Shown: positions 11,996 to 23,743 of the stretch, piece by piece | Position numbering within the stretch: position 1 is the stretch's first letter | How the letters are laid out: each line of letters opens with the position of its first letter | From: Lyophyllum atratum | Lineage: Eukaryota > Basidiomycota > Agaricomycetes > Agaricales > Lyophyllaceae | NCBI GenBank assembly: GCA_014905825.1 | Contig: JACGCN010000004.1 | Span: forward strand, 372,001-436,000 | DNA length: 64,000 nt | Direction: 5' to 3' | The notes under the pieces: generated by a model | The model's database searches: none | Seen by the model: the letters and a program-made list of their open reading frames with translations, nothing else | Told to the model about the DNA's origin: nothing | Program-made: the position numbers and the translations under genes

Positions 11996-13741
11996 GGGGG
12001 TCCAAGAAGAATGGACCGTTCTTATCAGCTCCAGGGCATAGCATGTTGCCGATTCTTTGGCTCTGACACTTGATCTTATGCGGAGCATCGAAGCGGACCG
12101 GGGGAAAGAATTCAGAAAGGAAGAAGCATCGAATCACTGATCAATGACGGAGCAGTGCAAAATGGAGGGCCGGTAGACAAGAAATTAGAACTGCAACTAG
12201 CCGCTTCTTTGGCAGACGTGAGGAGAACGCAGCAAACAGTGGAGAAATCGATTTTCAAGCCTTTTGGTTTGGACTGCGTAGATAAGTGGTGGACCAAGGC
12301 CGCCAGTGAAGGATAGCCCAAGATCTGAAGACCTACTAGTCGTTCCTAGCGACCAATGATACATACTTAGGGTCCGAATCAGTGGTCGGAGTGGGAGCGT
12401 GCCAGTGTGACCACTGTCCTTCCCTCCTCTGATATCGGCCCAGGAGGTATCATACTTCTGCATTACGTATGTCGGGGGGTGACCATATGCAAAGGAATCG
12501 CCCGCCCAAGTTGAGTGTTCTGCAGCTGACATAGCGCTCAACAGTGAGATGCGGCACAAGTCGCCAAGCACGGTGCTGCGTAGTCTCTCCCCGGGCCAGA
12601 CAGACACAATCAGTCGTTCCTCCGTTCTTGAGGTGCTGCGTGGACGATATTCGTACGTAAAATTTGCCACTGATCTGTGATGTGCACTGTGGAGCATCTC
12701 GAAATGATAGCTGTATTATGCATAATACGGAGTAGGGAGATCGTTAGGAAGCCATGACACGGAGCTGTAGCTGCTGGTGGATGCACAGGGGCGCGGTTGT
12801 TGTCAGTCGATGGTGGAGTTGAAGACTCAACCTCGTTCAACGCTGATCACCTTGCCGTCGCGGCGACTCACAGTGTCGTTCAAGTGTCGACTGAGGATCG
12901 GTGTAGTCGAGTCGAGAGTCGAGCCTCAGTCGAGACACTGATTCCGATTCGGATTTCGGCCATGGCCACGGGATGCCACAATTACTGATCGGCTCTTCCG
13001 GGCCGACGACTCCCCCTTCAACTTGACAATGAGCGTCAACATCGGACTTGTATGATGCTCTAACGTCGTCTCACCGGCCAAGACACTGTCTCGACTCTCT
13101 ATTTTCCCCAGCGCAGTCTATGGCTCTCATAACATAAATACCCAGCTTGCGCACTGAAAACCCTCCATGTCCGCGTCTGGTCCACAACGCAACCACAACG
13201 TATCATCTAGCCCCACAAAAGTCGGCCCATCGATCACAATTCTCACTAGACGAACTCTTCCCAAATTTCCGACGCAATGCCCCGGATGCCCGCAAAAATA
13301 TCACCATGCTTTCTTCTGCGTACTTAGCCAGATCTAGTGCAGGCCTCAAGGCCAAAGGAAATGACGTACAGGGACGATCTCCGCACTAAAGTACCTTGGG
13401 GAAAATACCCACAAATTTGAAGCTGTCGGCGGCTACATGGTTTTTCCAATGTGAATGCGGATGCGAAGGACAGGTCACGGCTGATCTTGCTAGGTCAGGT
13501 GTCTTAACGAACGCGGGGCAAGTTGAGAATGGTTTGAGTGAGGAGCTCGATAGCGGGGAATCTACGGCCTTCACTGTCCAGTACGAAGTGGAAGAAGGAA
13601 GATAGATGGTGTGGTGTATGGGACTATTATAGCGCTATTGGGTCAGTGCATTGATGTTCTGGCGTGTATATAAACTCATCACATGTAGCAGTTCGCCATC
13701 TCGATCCTGCCTCGCGTGGTTATACGAGGTTGCGAAGTACG
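11996..13741. other. Stretch without a recognised gene; holds the esterase promoter
   Basis: No recognisable protein. A minus-strand frame at 12197-12697 has no family features I know. Around 12880-12960 the sequence is built of repeated GTCGA words with local palindromy. A TATATAAA box at about 13667-13674 lies roughly 70 bp before the glucuronoyl esterase ATG and is the likely core promoter. Confidence 0.45.
13667..13674 (+). promoter_or_regulatory. TATA box of the glucuronoyl esterase gene
   Basis: TATATAAA stands about 68 bp upstream of the ATG at 13742, a usual distance for a fungal secreted-enzyme gene. An upstream in-frame ATG at 13664 overlaps the box and so is unlikely to be the start. 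Confidence 0.55.
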
Positions 13742-15016
13742 ATGTCCGTTCTTCTGTCGTCATTTGCGCGACTGGCACTCTTCCTGTTGGCAGTCTTCCC
13801 TTCCTGGGTACAATGTGAGTTGGCCGAGTCTCCTCTAATGCGTCACCCATGTCACCAACCCCACCTAGGCAGCAGCAGCGAATCTCCTATGAAGCGGGCG
13901 CCTTGCCCAGCCCTTCCAAGTAGCCCGCAGTTCTCCGACACTGCTCTGCCCGATCCCTTCACCTTTCTCGACGGTGCAGCTGTAACCACCTTGGGCGCCT
14001 GGACTTGCCGCCAAGCAGAGGTCAATTCGCTCTTCCAGATCAATGAGCTGGGTACAAAGCCGCCGCCCCCCTCGACTCTGACCGCGACCTTGAGCTCATC
14101 CAATGCGCTTGCCATCACTGCTTCTGAAGCCGGAAAATCCATCACGTTCACGCCAACCATCTCATTCCCCACTACTGGGACGGCGCCATTCCCAGCCATC
14201 ATAGCCTTTAATGGCTTGAGCTTCCCACGCCCAGCGGGCGTCGCTCTCATCACGTTCAACGTTGATGATATGGCACAACAGGTGAACCTCGCTAGCCGTG
14301 GCCAAGGGAAATTCTTCACCCTATACGGGGCTAACGCTACCGCGAGCGCCATGATGGCCTGGGCCTGGGGAGTCAGCCGCATCATCGATGCGCTCGAAAT
14401 GACACCTAACGCCCGCATTGACACGAAACGCATCGCCGTGACGGGATGTTCGCGTAACGGCAAGGGCGCGTTGGTCGCAGGCGCTTTTGACACACGCATC
14501 GCTTTGACGATTCCGCAGGAGTCTGGCTCTGGCGGTACGGACTGCTGGCGACTTTCGGATGCGCTGCAGGCGCGTGGGGTTGTGACGCAGACGGCGTCGG
14601 AGATTGTGCAGGAGAATGTATGGTTCTCGAGGTCGTTTGAGACGTTCGCGAACACGTCGGTGAACATGTTGCCAGTTGATCATCATATGCTTGCGGGACT
14701 GGTTGCGCCCCGAGCGCTGTTTGTTATCGACAATGTCGGGATCGACTGGTTGGGCGCGGAGAGCTCGTTTGGGTGCATGAAATCGGCGCGCAGGATTTGG
14801 CAGGCTTTGGGCGCGTCGAACAATATGGGATATTCGCAGGCGGCAAGCCATGACCACTGCTCGTTCCCGGCTTCGCAGCAGGCTGTCTTGACTGCGTTTA
14901 TCAACAAGTTCTTGCTGGGTCTATCGGCTAACACGACGGTGACGGAGACGGCAGGGAATTATATGTTTGATACGCCAGGCGTATGGGATCCCTGGAATGC
15001 CCCACAGTTAGCATGA
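13742..15016 (+). CDS. 4-O-methyl-glucuronoyl methylesterase (CE15), secreted
   Basis: Exons 13742-13814 and 13869-15016 give 406 residues. The 54-nt GT-AG intron is a multiple of three, so the frame also stays open if it is retained. The start at 13742 is chosen because it begins a signal peptide (hydrophobic core LALFLLAVF, cleavage near Cys25) and lies behind a TATA box. CE15 signatures are present. Ser219 sits in GCSRNGKG, Glu242 in PQESGSGG, and the catalytic His, probably His354, in SHDHCSFP. Conserved cysteines include Cys36/37 and those in GTDCWR and FGCMKS. CE15 enzymes cut ester links between lignin alcohols and glucuronic acid side chains of xylan outside the cell. No cellulose-binding domain is fused. 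The mature N-terminus follows directly without a long linker. Confidence 0.92.
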   Translation: MSVLLSSFARLALFLLAVFPSWVQCELAESPLMRHPCHQPHLGSSSESPMKRAPCPALPSSPQFSDTALPDPFTFLDGAAVTTLGAWTCRQAEVNSLFQINELGTKPPPPSTLTATLSSSNALAITASEAGKSITFTPTISFPTTGTAPFPAIIAFNGLSFPRPAGVALITFNVDDMAQQVNLASRGQGKFFTLYGANATASAMMAWAWGVSRIIDALEMTPNARIDTKRIAVTGCSRNGKGALVAGAFDTRIALTIPQESGSGGTDCWRLSDALQARGVVTQTASEIVQENVWFSRSFETFANTSVNMLPVDHHMLAGLVAPRALFVIDNVGIDWLGAESSFGCMKSARRIWQALGASNNMGYSQAASHDHCSFPASQQAVLTAFINKFLLGLSANTTVTETAGNYMFDTPGVWDPWNAPQLA

Positions 15017-15994
15017 GTACATGGAAGGCATTGAATATTGAGACGTCTGGAGTTTTTCTCCTTCTGAACTTCATTCGTCTGTGATAATTTCCACCCCGCT
15101 ACCGAACTGAATACGTGCATAGCAATCAATCATGTATCGTGCTTACAGTGCTCCACATTACCTTGGATTAAATGTCAACAAGCATCGCCGGCGTCATGCC
15201 AGTCTCGAGGCCATGCGTCGGGGGCAGTTTGAGTGTGAAACGAGTGTGGTCATATTAATATCGGTGCCCTTGGTATTGACATCTTCATGGGCCGCTGCAA
15301 GGTCAAAAATCTGAATTGTGCAAACGTTGGCCTCATGGCGAGTCGGTCCAATCACTGACAGTAGGGTCGGCCGTGCCCGATCATTCGCAATTCTCACATG
15401 GTTGTTGCAACTCACCCTTTCACCTTCCCATCCCTCCTGCCTCTTACTACCATCACTCTCATCTTCAAAGATATCTTCGGCTTTTTTGGAATCGGTTTGA
15501 TCATAACCGGTGAATTTAGGCAATAGCTGCCAGACCTGGAGACGTCGCATGGTCAAGATATTTTTCGCATCTCCCTGCCCAGACTTACGGAATCTTCTGC
15601 CTCCTGGAGGAAAGCATCACGATTCACCTCAACAAAGTTATATTTTGCGCATATACTTTAGCAGATCATGAATTTCTACACTATCGCAGATGTCATCTGT
15701 GTCGATCGAACAGCGACGTTAGTGCATATATGCGCTCAAATTCATGTTAGTCGATATTTAGGACCAAGAAGGCAGCCGTATCAAATCCTGACAAAGTAAA
15801 GCGCGAAGCATATCGAGTGAGTACCGTTTAATCCATCGCAAGCTGTTCGCTGAAGTGCACCTGTGGTACGGAGATAAGATTAGATCGAAGTGGTCTGGGG
15901 AAAACACGTGTCCGGAACTTTATACCCGAACCGCCGGTGATGATATTAATAAAAGTAAGCTGCTCTGCTGTCCTGCTCGTCACGAAAAAGTCTG
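15017..15994. other. Stretch without a recognised gene
   Basis: Spacer between two plus-strand genes. It contains only short frames without recognisable domains; the right part should hold the promoter of the carnitine acetyltransferase gene. Confidence 0.45.
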
Positions 15995-18128
15995 ATGCTT
16001 CGACTGGGCTCGTCGCTGGCCCGTCGTCCTTTGTCTCTCTCACCCATACCATCAATGGCAAAGAAGAACCACACATACACTGCTGATCCCAATGCACCCC
16101 CCATGCTGCGGTACCAGGCCTCTCTGCCATCACTCCCAGTTCCGCCACTTTCCTCGACACTCGCAAAGTACATCGAAACCGTTCAACCTCTTCTGACCCC
16201 GGCGCAATTTGCACACACGAAATCTACAGCAGAGGCTTTCCTTGCCTCCCCGTTCGCGGCCACCCTACAAAAACGATTAGAGGATCGCGCCGCAGAGGTC
16301 GGCGATAACTGGCTGAGCGATTGGTGGAACGATGCGGCGTATATGGGCTACCGGGACCCCGTGGTCGTATTTGTGAGCTACTACTTCGTACACGTTGGAG
16401 ACCGCCAGCGGAAGAGCGGGCCTAGTGCGGCAGCCCAGCTCATCAAGGCCATGCTGCCGTTCCGGCACATGGTGGAGACTGGGTCACTTGAGCCGGAGAA
16501 AGTGCGCGGAACCCCGCTCTGCATGGAATCGTACAAGTGGCTATTCCACGCGTCCAGGTACCCCAAGATCCCCTCAGATACGGCGGCCAAGTTCTCTTCG
16601 GTGGAACATAATCACATCGTCGTTCTCCGGAAGAACCGCTTCTTCGTCGTACCCCTTGCGCATCCTGATACGGGTGCGGAGCTCTCGGCTGCAGAGCTTG
16701 AGGAGCAGTTCACCCGCATCACACAGACTGCGACGACGCCGGGCACACCTGTCGGCGCTCTGACGTCAGATAATCGCGATCACTGGACACATGCGCGGGA
16801 GGCACTCCTAGCGCTCCCCGGAAACGCCGAGAAGGCGCGTTTCATCGAAAGCGCAATGATCATTCTGTGCCTTGACGATACTGCTCCTGTAACGCGAGAG
16901 GCGGCCGGTTGGGCGAGTTGGGTTGGTGATGGGCGGAATCGGTGGTACGATAAGCATCAATGTACGATCACGATTGCCTCCTCCGTTCGGTCTTTCTGAT
17001 GAAGCTTAACAGTGATTGTGCACGATAATGGCCGTTCTGGTTTCCTTGGCGAACATTCGTGCATGGATGGCACCCCTACATTACGGATGAACGAATTTAT
17101 GCTCGCGACCCTTGCCCGTGGCAAGGCTGACCTTGGAGAGCCTAAAAGCGAGAACACGGGCAAGGAGCTTCCTCCTCCTACGGAGCTCGTGTTCGCGACG
17201 GACGAGAAGGTGAAGACGCTCGTGAAAGAGGCCGAGCAGCGATTCGACGAGTTAGTAGGACGTCATGATATGAAGGTTCGTCGCTCCACTGTTTCTGCCA
17301 CGGCCCAGCCTGACGCAGTCCCGGCAGGTCCTCCACTACGAAGCTTACGGCAAGAACGCAATCAAGAGGCATGCCATCTCGCCAGACGCATGGGTGCAAC
17401 TTACGAAGCAGCTGGCGTTCTGGAAGATGTACGGCCGGATGGGGGTGACCTATGAGTCTGCCCAGACGCGCAAGTACAAGAAGGGCCGCACGGAGGTTAT
17501 CCGCAGTGCGAGCAATGAGGGGCGGCAGTTCGTCGAGGCCATGGTTGAGGGCCGGACGGATCCCACCCAACTACGGGCGCTCTTTCAGCGGGCGGCGTCG
17601 AGGCATATGCAGTATGGGGCATGGGCGGCGGATGGGCAGGGAGTAGACCGGCATTTGTTTGGGTTGAAGAAGCTGGTGAAGACGGAGGAGGGAGAGGAAG
17701 TGCCTGAGCTTTATAAGGATGAGGCTTTTGCGAAGTCGAATCATTGGGAGCTGAGTACGAGTCAGCTCAGTAGTCCTTACTTCGATGGATGGGGCTACGG
17801 AGAGGGTGAGTGGCTACTTTTCTACACTTATTTTCTTCTTTGGAGGTGGAGCGTCTATATGGGCATCTCATTCGTCACCTCGATATCCTCCCTTCAATTG
17901 GTCAGGCTTCATACTTACTTATATTCTACCTTTCACGCAGTCGTTCCGGACGGCTATGGCCTTGCCTACGCCATTGGTGACGAGTACATCCGCTGGACGA
18001 TCACAAGCCTGAAGCGCGACAACGATGTGCTCGCACACTACCTCGCCGAAGCCGCGACAGAGATCCGAGACATGATGGAGGCTGCAAAGAAGGCAGATAC
18101 GCCCAAGGAGGGGAAGGCGAAGTTGTAG
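15995..18128 (+). CDS. CAT2: Carnitine O-acetyltransferase, probably mitochondrial and peroxisomal
   Basis: Four exons (15995-16961, 17013-17275, 17328-17805, 17941-18128) give 631 residues with all frames closing. It is a choline/carnitine acyltransferase. The N-terminal LRYQASLPSLPVP motif opens the family domain, NRWYDKHQLIVHDNG follows, and the catalytic His337 lies in GFLGEHSCMDGTP. VTYESAQTRKYKKGRTE, a carnitine/CoA binding segment, and a late STSQLSSPYFDGWGYG strand follow. It moves acetyl groups between CoA and carnitine for transfer between peroxisomes, cytosol and mitochondria. The first ATG opens an Arg/Ser/Leu-rich leader without acidic residues, typical of a mitochondrial presequence. 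A second in-frame ATG (16055, residue 21) would remove it. The protein ends in AKL, a peroxisomal PTS1, so dual targeting from two starts is likely, as in yeast Cat2. Confidence 0.92.
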
Positions 18129-19776
18129 GCTCTACCGCGAGGGTCGTTACTTCGAATACGAGGATTGTAGTGGAAAGATTTGAGGACAAGGGACCTAGAG
18201 TCTAGATCCGATTCCTAGAACCTAGACAGTACTAATCATTCACCTTCGGGATTGTGGGGATTCGCCGAGTGACGCACTATGTATAGAAAGAAGCTTTGCT
18301 TGGGCTTCTACAGGAAGTGATGAGGACAGTGAGGCACATAGTTGGCGGGCTTTGTGAGGTGATGGTGGGCCCTGGGGAGCGATAGTGGCGCAATTTGGCT
18401 GCGCGATGAAGCTTGGCACGCCGAGATAGTATTCCAAAGACCCGGAGCCTCTCAGAGCTGACGGAAAAGACTGATCATGCGATGCGATGTTCTTCGGATG
18501 GCACGGCTGAGCTGGTTAGAAAATCAGTTGGTCACCGTTGCACGCATCACCAAAACGTAGTTCATTATTAGCCGTTTGAACGTCCTTAGACATGTGTACA
18601 ACGTCGAGAGTGAGTGATGGACATTAGTATAGCTGATGTACACATACATCCTGCGAGGAGGCAACAGATGCGTTCTAGACAGGCAGGCGTCTGAGTCTCT
18701 CTGGAAACATCATGAAAAATGATATGCCAGTGAGTATCCAGAATCGCAAGGTTGTATTCCCGCTGCAGACCAAGATTGCTTAGTATGCCCGCTCCGAATT
18801 CGACACCGTATCCTAACACTCCGCTTGATTTAACACAACTCTTGTGAATGATGACAGTTCGTGCCTGGAAGTGTTCGTCGACAGGGGAGGTTGGCGGAAG
18901 GTGCGCAATAGGGCCTGTCAAGTGATGAAGCATGCTATGGCTCGGCCAGCGACGATGTTCACGCTGTGAAGGCCGAAGACTTGCCGAAGACCGGCGGCAT
19001 AAAAGTTTTGAGGCAGAGAAGTGGAAGCAAGACAAGTTGGCATGATTGCAAATCATAGATAGGCTCGTGGAGCGTCCCTGATCCGTAGACTGCGAAAAGC
19101 AAGCAAGAGCTTTGGATCATTCTCGCAAGTAAGTCCCAGTATGACACGAGCGTCAACACTACCGTTCCGACCATCTGATGGGATGGACGGCGCAAGAGTG
19201 ATGTACGTCTTTGAAACCATGTGCAATGTATCCATCCTAGTACAGTGCGTCGACCAATGGCCAATGTAGATTCAGGATCTCAAAGTCTTAAATGGCGGAC
19301 ACGCCCGAGATGGTAGTATAGGGCCACGGGGCGGGATACAGTTGAAGGGAATCGTTGTCGGCGCACAAGAACCTAGAGCGCCCTGCCAGGTGCAGCAGCC
19401 AATTCGAGATCACATGGAGACCAAAGCCAGAGATGAGAGCACAAGTCCTGAGAGGGGATGTAGCCATACCATCTGATCATTCCAGGAGGGCACACTGACA
19501 CGGAAGCTGCCCAGAGGATGATGGAGGATCGGTGGTAGGAAGGAGGTGGTGGCATTGTCAAAGCGCCTCTGATCGGTTTACAAGGTCCCAGGAAGTATAG
19601 GACCGGGTCTTTAGAACGAAGATTGTGGAAGCATGGGTGGTCAACTGATAGTGTCCTGCAGCTGCCCAACATAAATGATTCGAACGGTCCACGGATGACA
19701 GGATGATTGTACTCCGGACCTATCTGAGCTTACATAAGTTTGGAGCCTTGCGGTGTTTGAACGCGCATTTCCCACT
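18129..19776. other. Stretch without a recognised gene
   Basis: Minus-strand frames at 18586-19056 and 18959-19264 are hydrophobic in places but match no family I can name, and no consistent exon chain could be built from them. I see no RNA gene or clear repeat before the inverted-repeat element at 19777. Confidence 0.4.
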
Positions 19777-19836
19777 AGGGGAGCTCAAAGTTGGCGCTTA
19801 CGGGCGCTTGGAGCCGCTTGGCTGCTCTGCGCTTGA
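19777..19836 (+). repeat. Left terminal inverted repeat
   Basis: Pairs with 20283-20340 on the opposite strand; the first bases aggggagctc match exactly, with scattered mismatches inward. Confidence 0.8.
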
Positions 19837-19973
19837 GCGGTTTGTCAGCTGGTCACATCAAATAATGTTGTGACCTTGAGTGACCACGTCTCAACTCGAC
19901 ACGCACATCCCCTCCCAAGTCCCTTGATACTTCTTCACACTCTTTTCATTTATACCAAATTTATACTTTACTC

Positions 19974-20114
19974 ATGTCTAAGAAGAAGAAAAAGCCTGAT
20001 AAGAAGACTTTCCCCCCTGTTGCCTCGAGTTGTATATCAGCTTGCAGCCTAGCAAGCTGCTCGTCCAGAGAAAGCTCATTTGGGGGGCTGATGTACTCAC
20101 GCAAAGAATTATGA
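19974..20114 (+). pseudogene. Short ORF with NLS-like start, possible transposase N-terminal remnant
   Basis: The ATG at 19974 opens a 46-residue frame starting MSKKKKKPDKK and ending at TGA 20114. It lies inside the inverted-repeat element, downstream of an AT-rich tract. A lysine run directly after the start is a common nuclear-localisation feature of transposases, and the rest is too short for any catalytic domain. The simplest reading is the retained 5' end of a transposase gene whose body was deleted; this is inference. Confidence 0.4.
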
Positions 20115-20282
20115 AGCAATTCATAGGTTCCGAGGTTCTTGTCGTGACTCTTGGAGGCTCTTTGATTGCATTTTGGGGAGGAACGAGCGCTCGATCATGC
20201 CATCTCGACGACATCAAACTGAATCTGATAAGATTTGACAGCGTGATGTTTCTTGAGGATTACATAATGTCACGGTCCCTTC

Positions 20283-20340
20283 AAGCGCAGCGCAGCGAAG
20301 CGACTCCAAGCGGCCGCAAGCGCCAACTTTGAGCTCCCCT
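20283..20340 (-). repeat. Right terminal inverted repeat
   Basis: Reverse complement of the left end; the inner part keeps the gcgctt / cgcttgga words with substitutions. Confidence 0.8.
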
Positions 20341-20830
20341 TACCCACCTGCAGCCAAGAACGGTCAACGCTTTTCGTTTCCATTGGCAACAGGCTGTTCT
20401 TTCATTTCTGCAACTTTCTTGGCATGTATATGAGCACTGCCTCGTCCGTCGAGGAGGAGATGAGGACCTCGTACCCCACTCCAATAAAGTTCGCCAAGTT
20501 GTAGCCAACGATCATATTGTGATCCTACAGGCGACACTGTGATCTCAACGCTAAAGATACACACGACATCCCGGGCTAGATCAACGGGGCTAGCGGTGGA
20601 TGTAGTCCTGATACAGTAGGTCATGACATATACAGAGCGTTGGCAGAGTTTGGCAGTCGGATTCACAGCACGCAAGCGTAATCTTAGATTTTAAAGTTGC
20701 CTAACCCGGGCGTTCGATGCCCACACTTTGCCTTCTCATCTGATCTATAAAGTCCGGAGTAATAACCTTCCCTTGCCAGTGCCTATTCAGCCCTGCGCTC
20801 CCCCTCAACTTGTTACATAGCTTCGACAGC
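20341..20830. other. Spacer and promoter region before DUF6534 copy A
   Basis: No gene seen. A TATAAA-like box (tctataaag) near 20744-20752 lies about 80 bp before the ATG at 20831 and probably serves copy A. Confidence 0.45.
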
Positions 20831-22512
20831 ATGGCCACCGCACTCCCTCCCATTCCTCCTAATATCGTTGATATGTGAGTGCTCATTCTACCCACTAAAC
20901 CCTTGCCTCATCAAAGCAATCTCCAGTACGGCACCTCAGCTAATCGGAACCCTATTTAACTGGATGCTTTATGGCGTGTTATCCGTCCAAACCTGTGAGT
21001 TGTAGATCTACCCGACCCTGAAAGGCTCTGAAAGTACCTGTCCGATGCTACCAGATGTTTACTACCTAAACTTCCCCGATGACACACTTTTCAACAAATC
21101 CCTTGGTGAGGTTTCGCGTCGTCGGCATAGTTCTCACAGTCTGCTAACCGGAACTGCCATCATCCGCAGTGTACGGGACTTACATTCTCGAAATTGTGCA
21201 GACCGCTATGACAGCTGCGGATTTGTACTTCTGGTACCTCCTCTCATTCTCCTACGCTTTTCTGCCCGTTCACGATGGTGTAGGTTTGCGAGTGGATACG
21301 GAAATATGCTCCATCTAGGAAGCGTGTACATCTCACCAGCAGACACACCAATTCTTTGTGGAATCATTGCTGCTGTCGTGCAGCTGTTCTTCGCATATCG
21401 TATCTTCACCCTGCGGAGGTCATACTTGTGGATTTGCGTCCTGATTGTTTTGGTATGGGAGCTTGATTACCTCTACACTTCGATTGACGTTGACGTTCAC
21501 TTTCGTGTAGACTTCGATCGTTCAGACTGCTGGAGCTTTCGGAACTGCCATCCGAGTAAGTTACTCTCAGTATCAATTGCGTCCGCTACTGATTCTCATC
21601 AACTACTTAGGGCTTCAAACTCGCGGAGTATTCCCGTTTCCACGAAAACGTGCTGTTCCCAGAGTCATTCCACGTATGTTTCTATCGATTTCTTGCTAGC
21701 TATCTTATCTGACTCCACGGGATCGTCATAGGTCTGGCTTATCGGTGATACTGTGTGCGATATCCTCATCGCGGGCACGATGATATGGATTGTGAGTGTA
21801 ATAATGCCCAAAGTTGATATTGACTAAACAGAGAATCGTATGTAGTTCTACAAGTCACGCCAAGAAGGAGTCGGCCATGCGACCAAGATCCTTGCCCAGC
21901 TTGTGCGCCTCATCGTCGAGACCAACACACTGACTGGTGAATACTAAAATTCCATGATTCAAGTCGATTAAACCTAACCTATGACCGACCATACCAGCTA
22001 GCATGGCGTTATTGTCTTTAATTGCTTACGTCGCGCTTCCGACCAATAACCTATTCGTCTGCACGTACGTACCGATCAATATCTCACAAAATCGACTCGC
22101 GAGAGCTCATCTTTATCATGCAGAACCCTTATAATGGGAAAGCTGTAGGCTTAATTCCTCCTACATGCCAATCCGCGTCTAAATTTGAATTTTAGGTACT
22201 CCAACACACTTCTCGTGACATTCAACAATCGACTCGCCCTTCGTAAAAGCAACATGAATGAACACAGTAGCTATGGGAGTGGAGGAACTGGTCGCACGCC
22301 TGTCCGCCGTCCGGGCGAGACCTTCAACAGCGAGGTTAGTACTTTCCGTATCGCGACAGATCGATTCGCGACGACTGCGAAGTCTGACGTCGAAAGCTAT
22401 GAGATCGGGGTGAGTTCTTTGTTTATTCAAGTGAAGCGGAAGACTGATGACTTTGCAATCGATTAAAGAGTATGAAGAGGCCAGAGTGAGGGATTCACGA
22501 TTGCGGGAGTGA
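20831..22512 (+). CDS. DUF6534-family seven-transmembrane protein, copy A
   Basis: Thirteen exons join to 332 residues: 20831-20874, 20927-20994, 21055-21105, 21170-21233, 21284-21452, 21511-21555, 21611-21673, 21732-21791, 21846-21936, 21998-22064, 22124-22144, 22196-22409, 22471-22512. Every junction keeps frame. Family landmarks in order are APQLIGTLFNW, YYLNFPDD, VYGTYILEIVQT, FASGYGNM, DTPILCGIIAAVVQLFF, SIVQTAGAFG, FHENVLFPESFHVWLIGD, VETNTLT, and the C-terminal YSNTLLVTFNNRLALR. Seven hydrophobic helices are expected. The family is abundant in agaricomycetes and of unknown function; a receptor or transporter role would be speculation. Exon 11 is a 21-nt microexon. The last acceptor was chosen so that the tail aligns with copies B and C. 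Confidence 0.85.
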
Positions 22513-23083
22513 ACGATGCTAGATGCTAGAGGAGATACCCGGACTTTGTGCTCTTCATCTACTTGTAACTCGTATGGGTCTGTAATTATTCGTTATTTTG
22601 GGATATATCCACACTCGGCGTGGGTGGGAAGGATCATATGTAGAAGTACATGTGTACCTGCTTTTATGATCATAAAAGCTTCACTTTCAGATGGCAGAAC
22701 CATTCTCCGTATAATTGAGATTACCCCCTTCCGTTGTGCACGTCCGCCGTTTCCCCTTCCTTTCCGTCGTCTGGGCTTGGTATCGGACTACCCATTACAG
22801 TTGGTTGGTTCCCGCTGAGGTGCGTGAGATTCTTATCGTCATGATCGGGTGGATTGCACCAATTTCTACGTCGCCGGCGCTCCTCCGGTGAATACTACAG
22901 TTGGGAAAGGTGATCAAGAAATTTAAACGCCTTTCGATTGCGTTCATTGCCCTACTGTCGGGCAAGTGGTTTTATACTAGCCGACACCCGATTTCACAGT
23001 ACTTACTCGATGAAGCTCCGAATGGGACGACGGCTGATCTAAGTTTCTGGACTAAGTATCAAAAAAGAAGCAAGGTGCGTTAT
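22513..23083. other. Stretch without a recognised gene, up to the TRIM element
   Basis: No supported gene. A 61-codon frame at 22901-23086 has no recognisable features. Position 23084 begins the miniature LTR element; its target duplication GTTAT occupies 23079-23083. Confidence 0.45.
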
Positions 23084-23270
23084 TGAAGAAAAGTCGCGCC
23101 GGGATCGCAAACGACAAAAGGGCGTGAATATTTGGTACAGACCAGTACCGCGTAAACACGTACAGAACCAGTACATAAACTGCCTAATATATACCTTACG
23201 CCTCATGGCTAACGCATGCCCTCTCGGCATTCGGTCCAGCTTGCACATGGTACGTGCCTTACTTTCATCA
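23084..23270 (-). repeat. TRIM terminal direct repeat (3' LTR if the element is on the minus strand)
   Basis: 187 bp, TG...CA ends, identical to 23744-23930 on reading both copies. Confidence 0.85.
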
Positions 23271-23743
23271 CTTCCCCTCAAGCGCAGACCGAATCGCAAA
23301 CCAGCAACTGGTCCCACACCCTTCCCAACCTAGCTTCCCCTGCTTCCCGAACCAATTCCATCGACCCAGCGTTCCCGCACACACACGCGCGCGCGCGACC
23401 CAAACCCCACCCAACTTCCTTCCCAGACTGTCACTTGCCAGACCACCGCCAATCCGGCCTTCTCCCTACCCTGCGACTTGACCGCCGCCAATCCCTGGAC
23501 CCTTGCCACTGCATCCGGTGACATCCCGCCGCCGAAACCTTCCCGCGCTGCAGCCTGCGCGCATGGCTGACCCGCCACCAGCTACCTGACCACGGACTTG
23601 ACCGCCCGCTAACCATCCCAACGAGTGAACAGGTTTTAACGCTCCACAGCGCCTAACGAACGGATACGCGACTTCGAGACCGCCGCGTCGTGCTTCCGCG
23701 ATCCCACCAGTGATGGTTGACGACACCAGCCGTGACGTGTTTA

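Larger units (their letters stand above)
19777..20340. mobile_element. 564-bp terminal-inverted-repeat element (non-autonomous DNA transposon)
   Basis: The ends are inverted repeats of about 58 bp: 19777-19836 reads aggggagctcaaagttggcg onward, and the complement of 20340-20283 gives the same sequence with a few substitutions. The outer 21-23 bases are identical. Inside each end the word cgctt/gcttg recurs several times, giving sub-terminal repeats. No clear target-site duplication is visible, so the exact border and superfamily are open. The interior is not random: a promoter-like AT-rich tract is followed by an ATG and a lysine-rich start (see 19974-20114), as if this were an internal-deletion derivative of a larger transposon. 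Confidence 0.75.

Noticed and set aside
12197..12697. 166-codon minus-strand frame
   Set aside because: No family features, no supporting splice pattern and weak codon bias; left as unresolved spacer.
13664..13741. Upstream in-frame ATG for the glucuronoyl esterase
   Set aside because: It overlaps the TATA box and would bury the signal peptide 26 residues inside.
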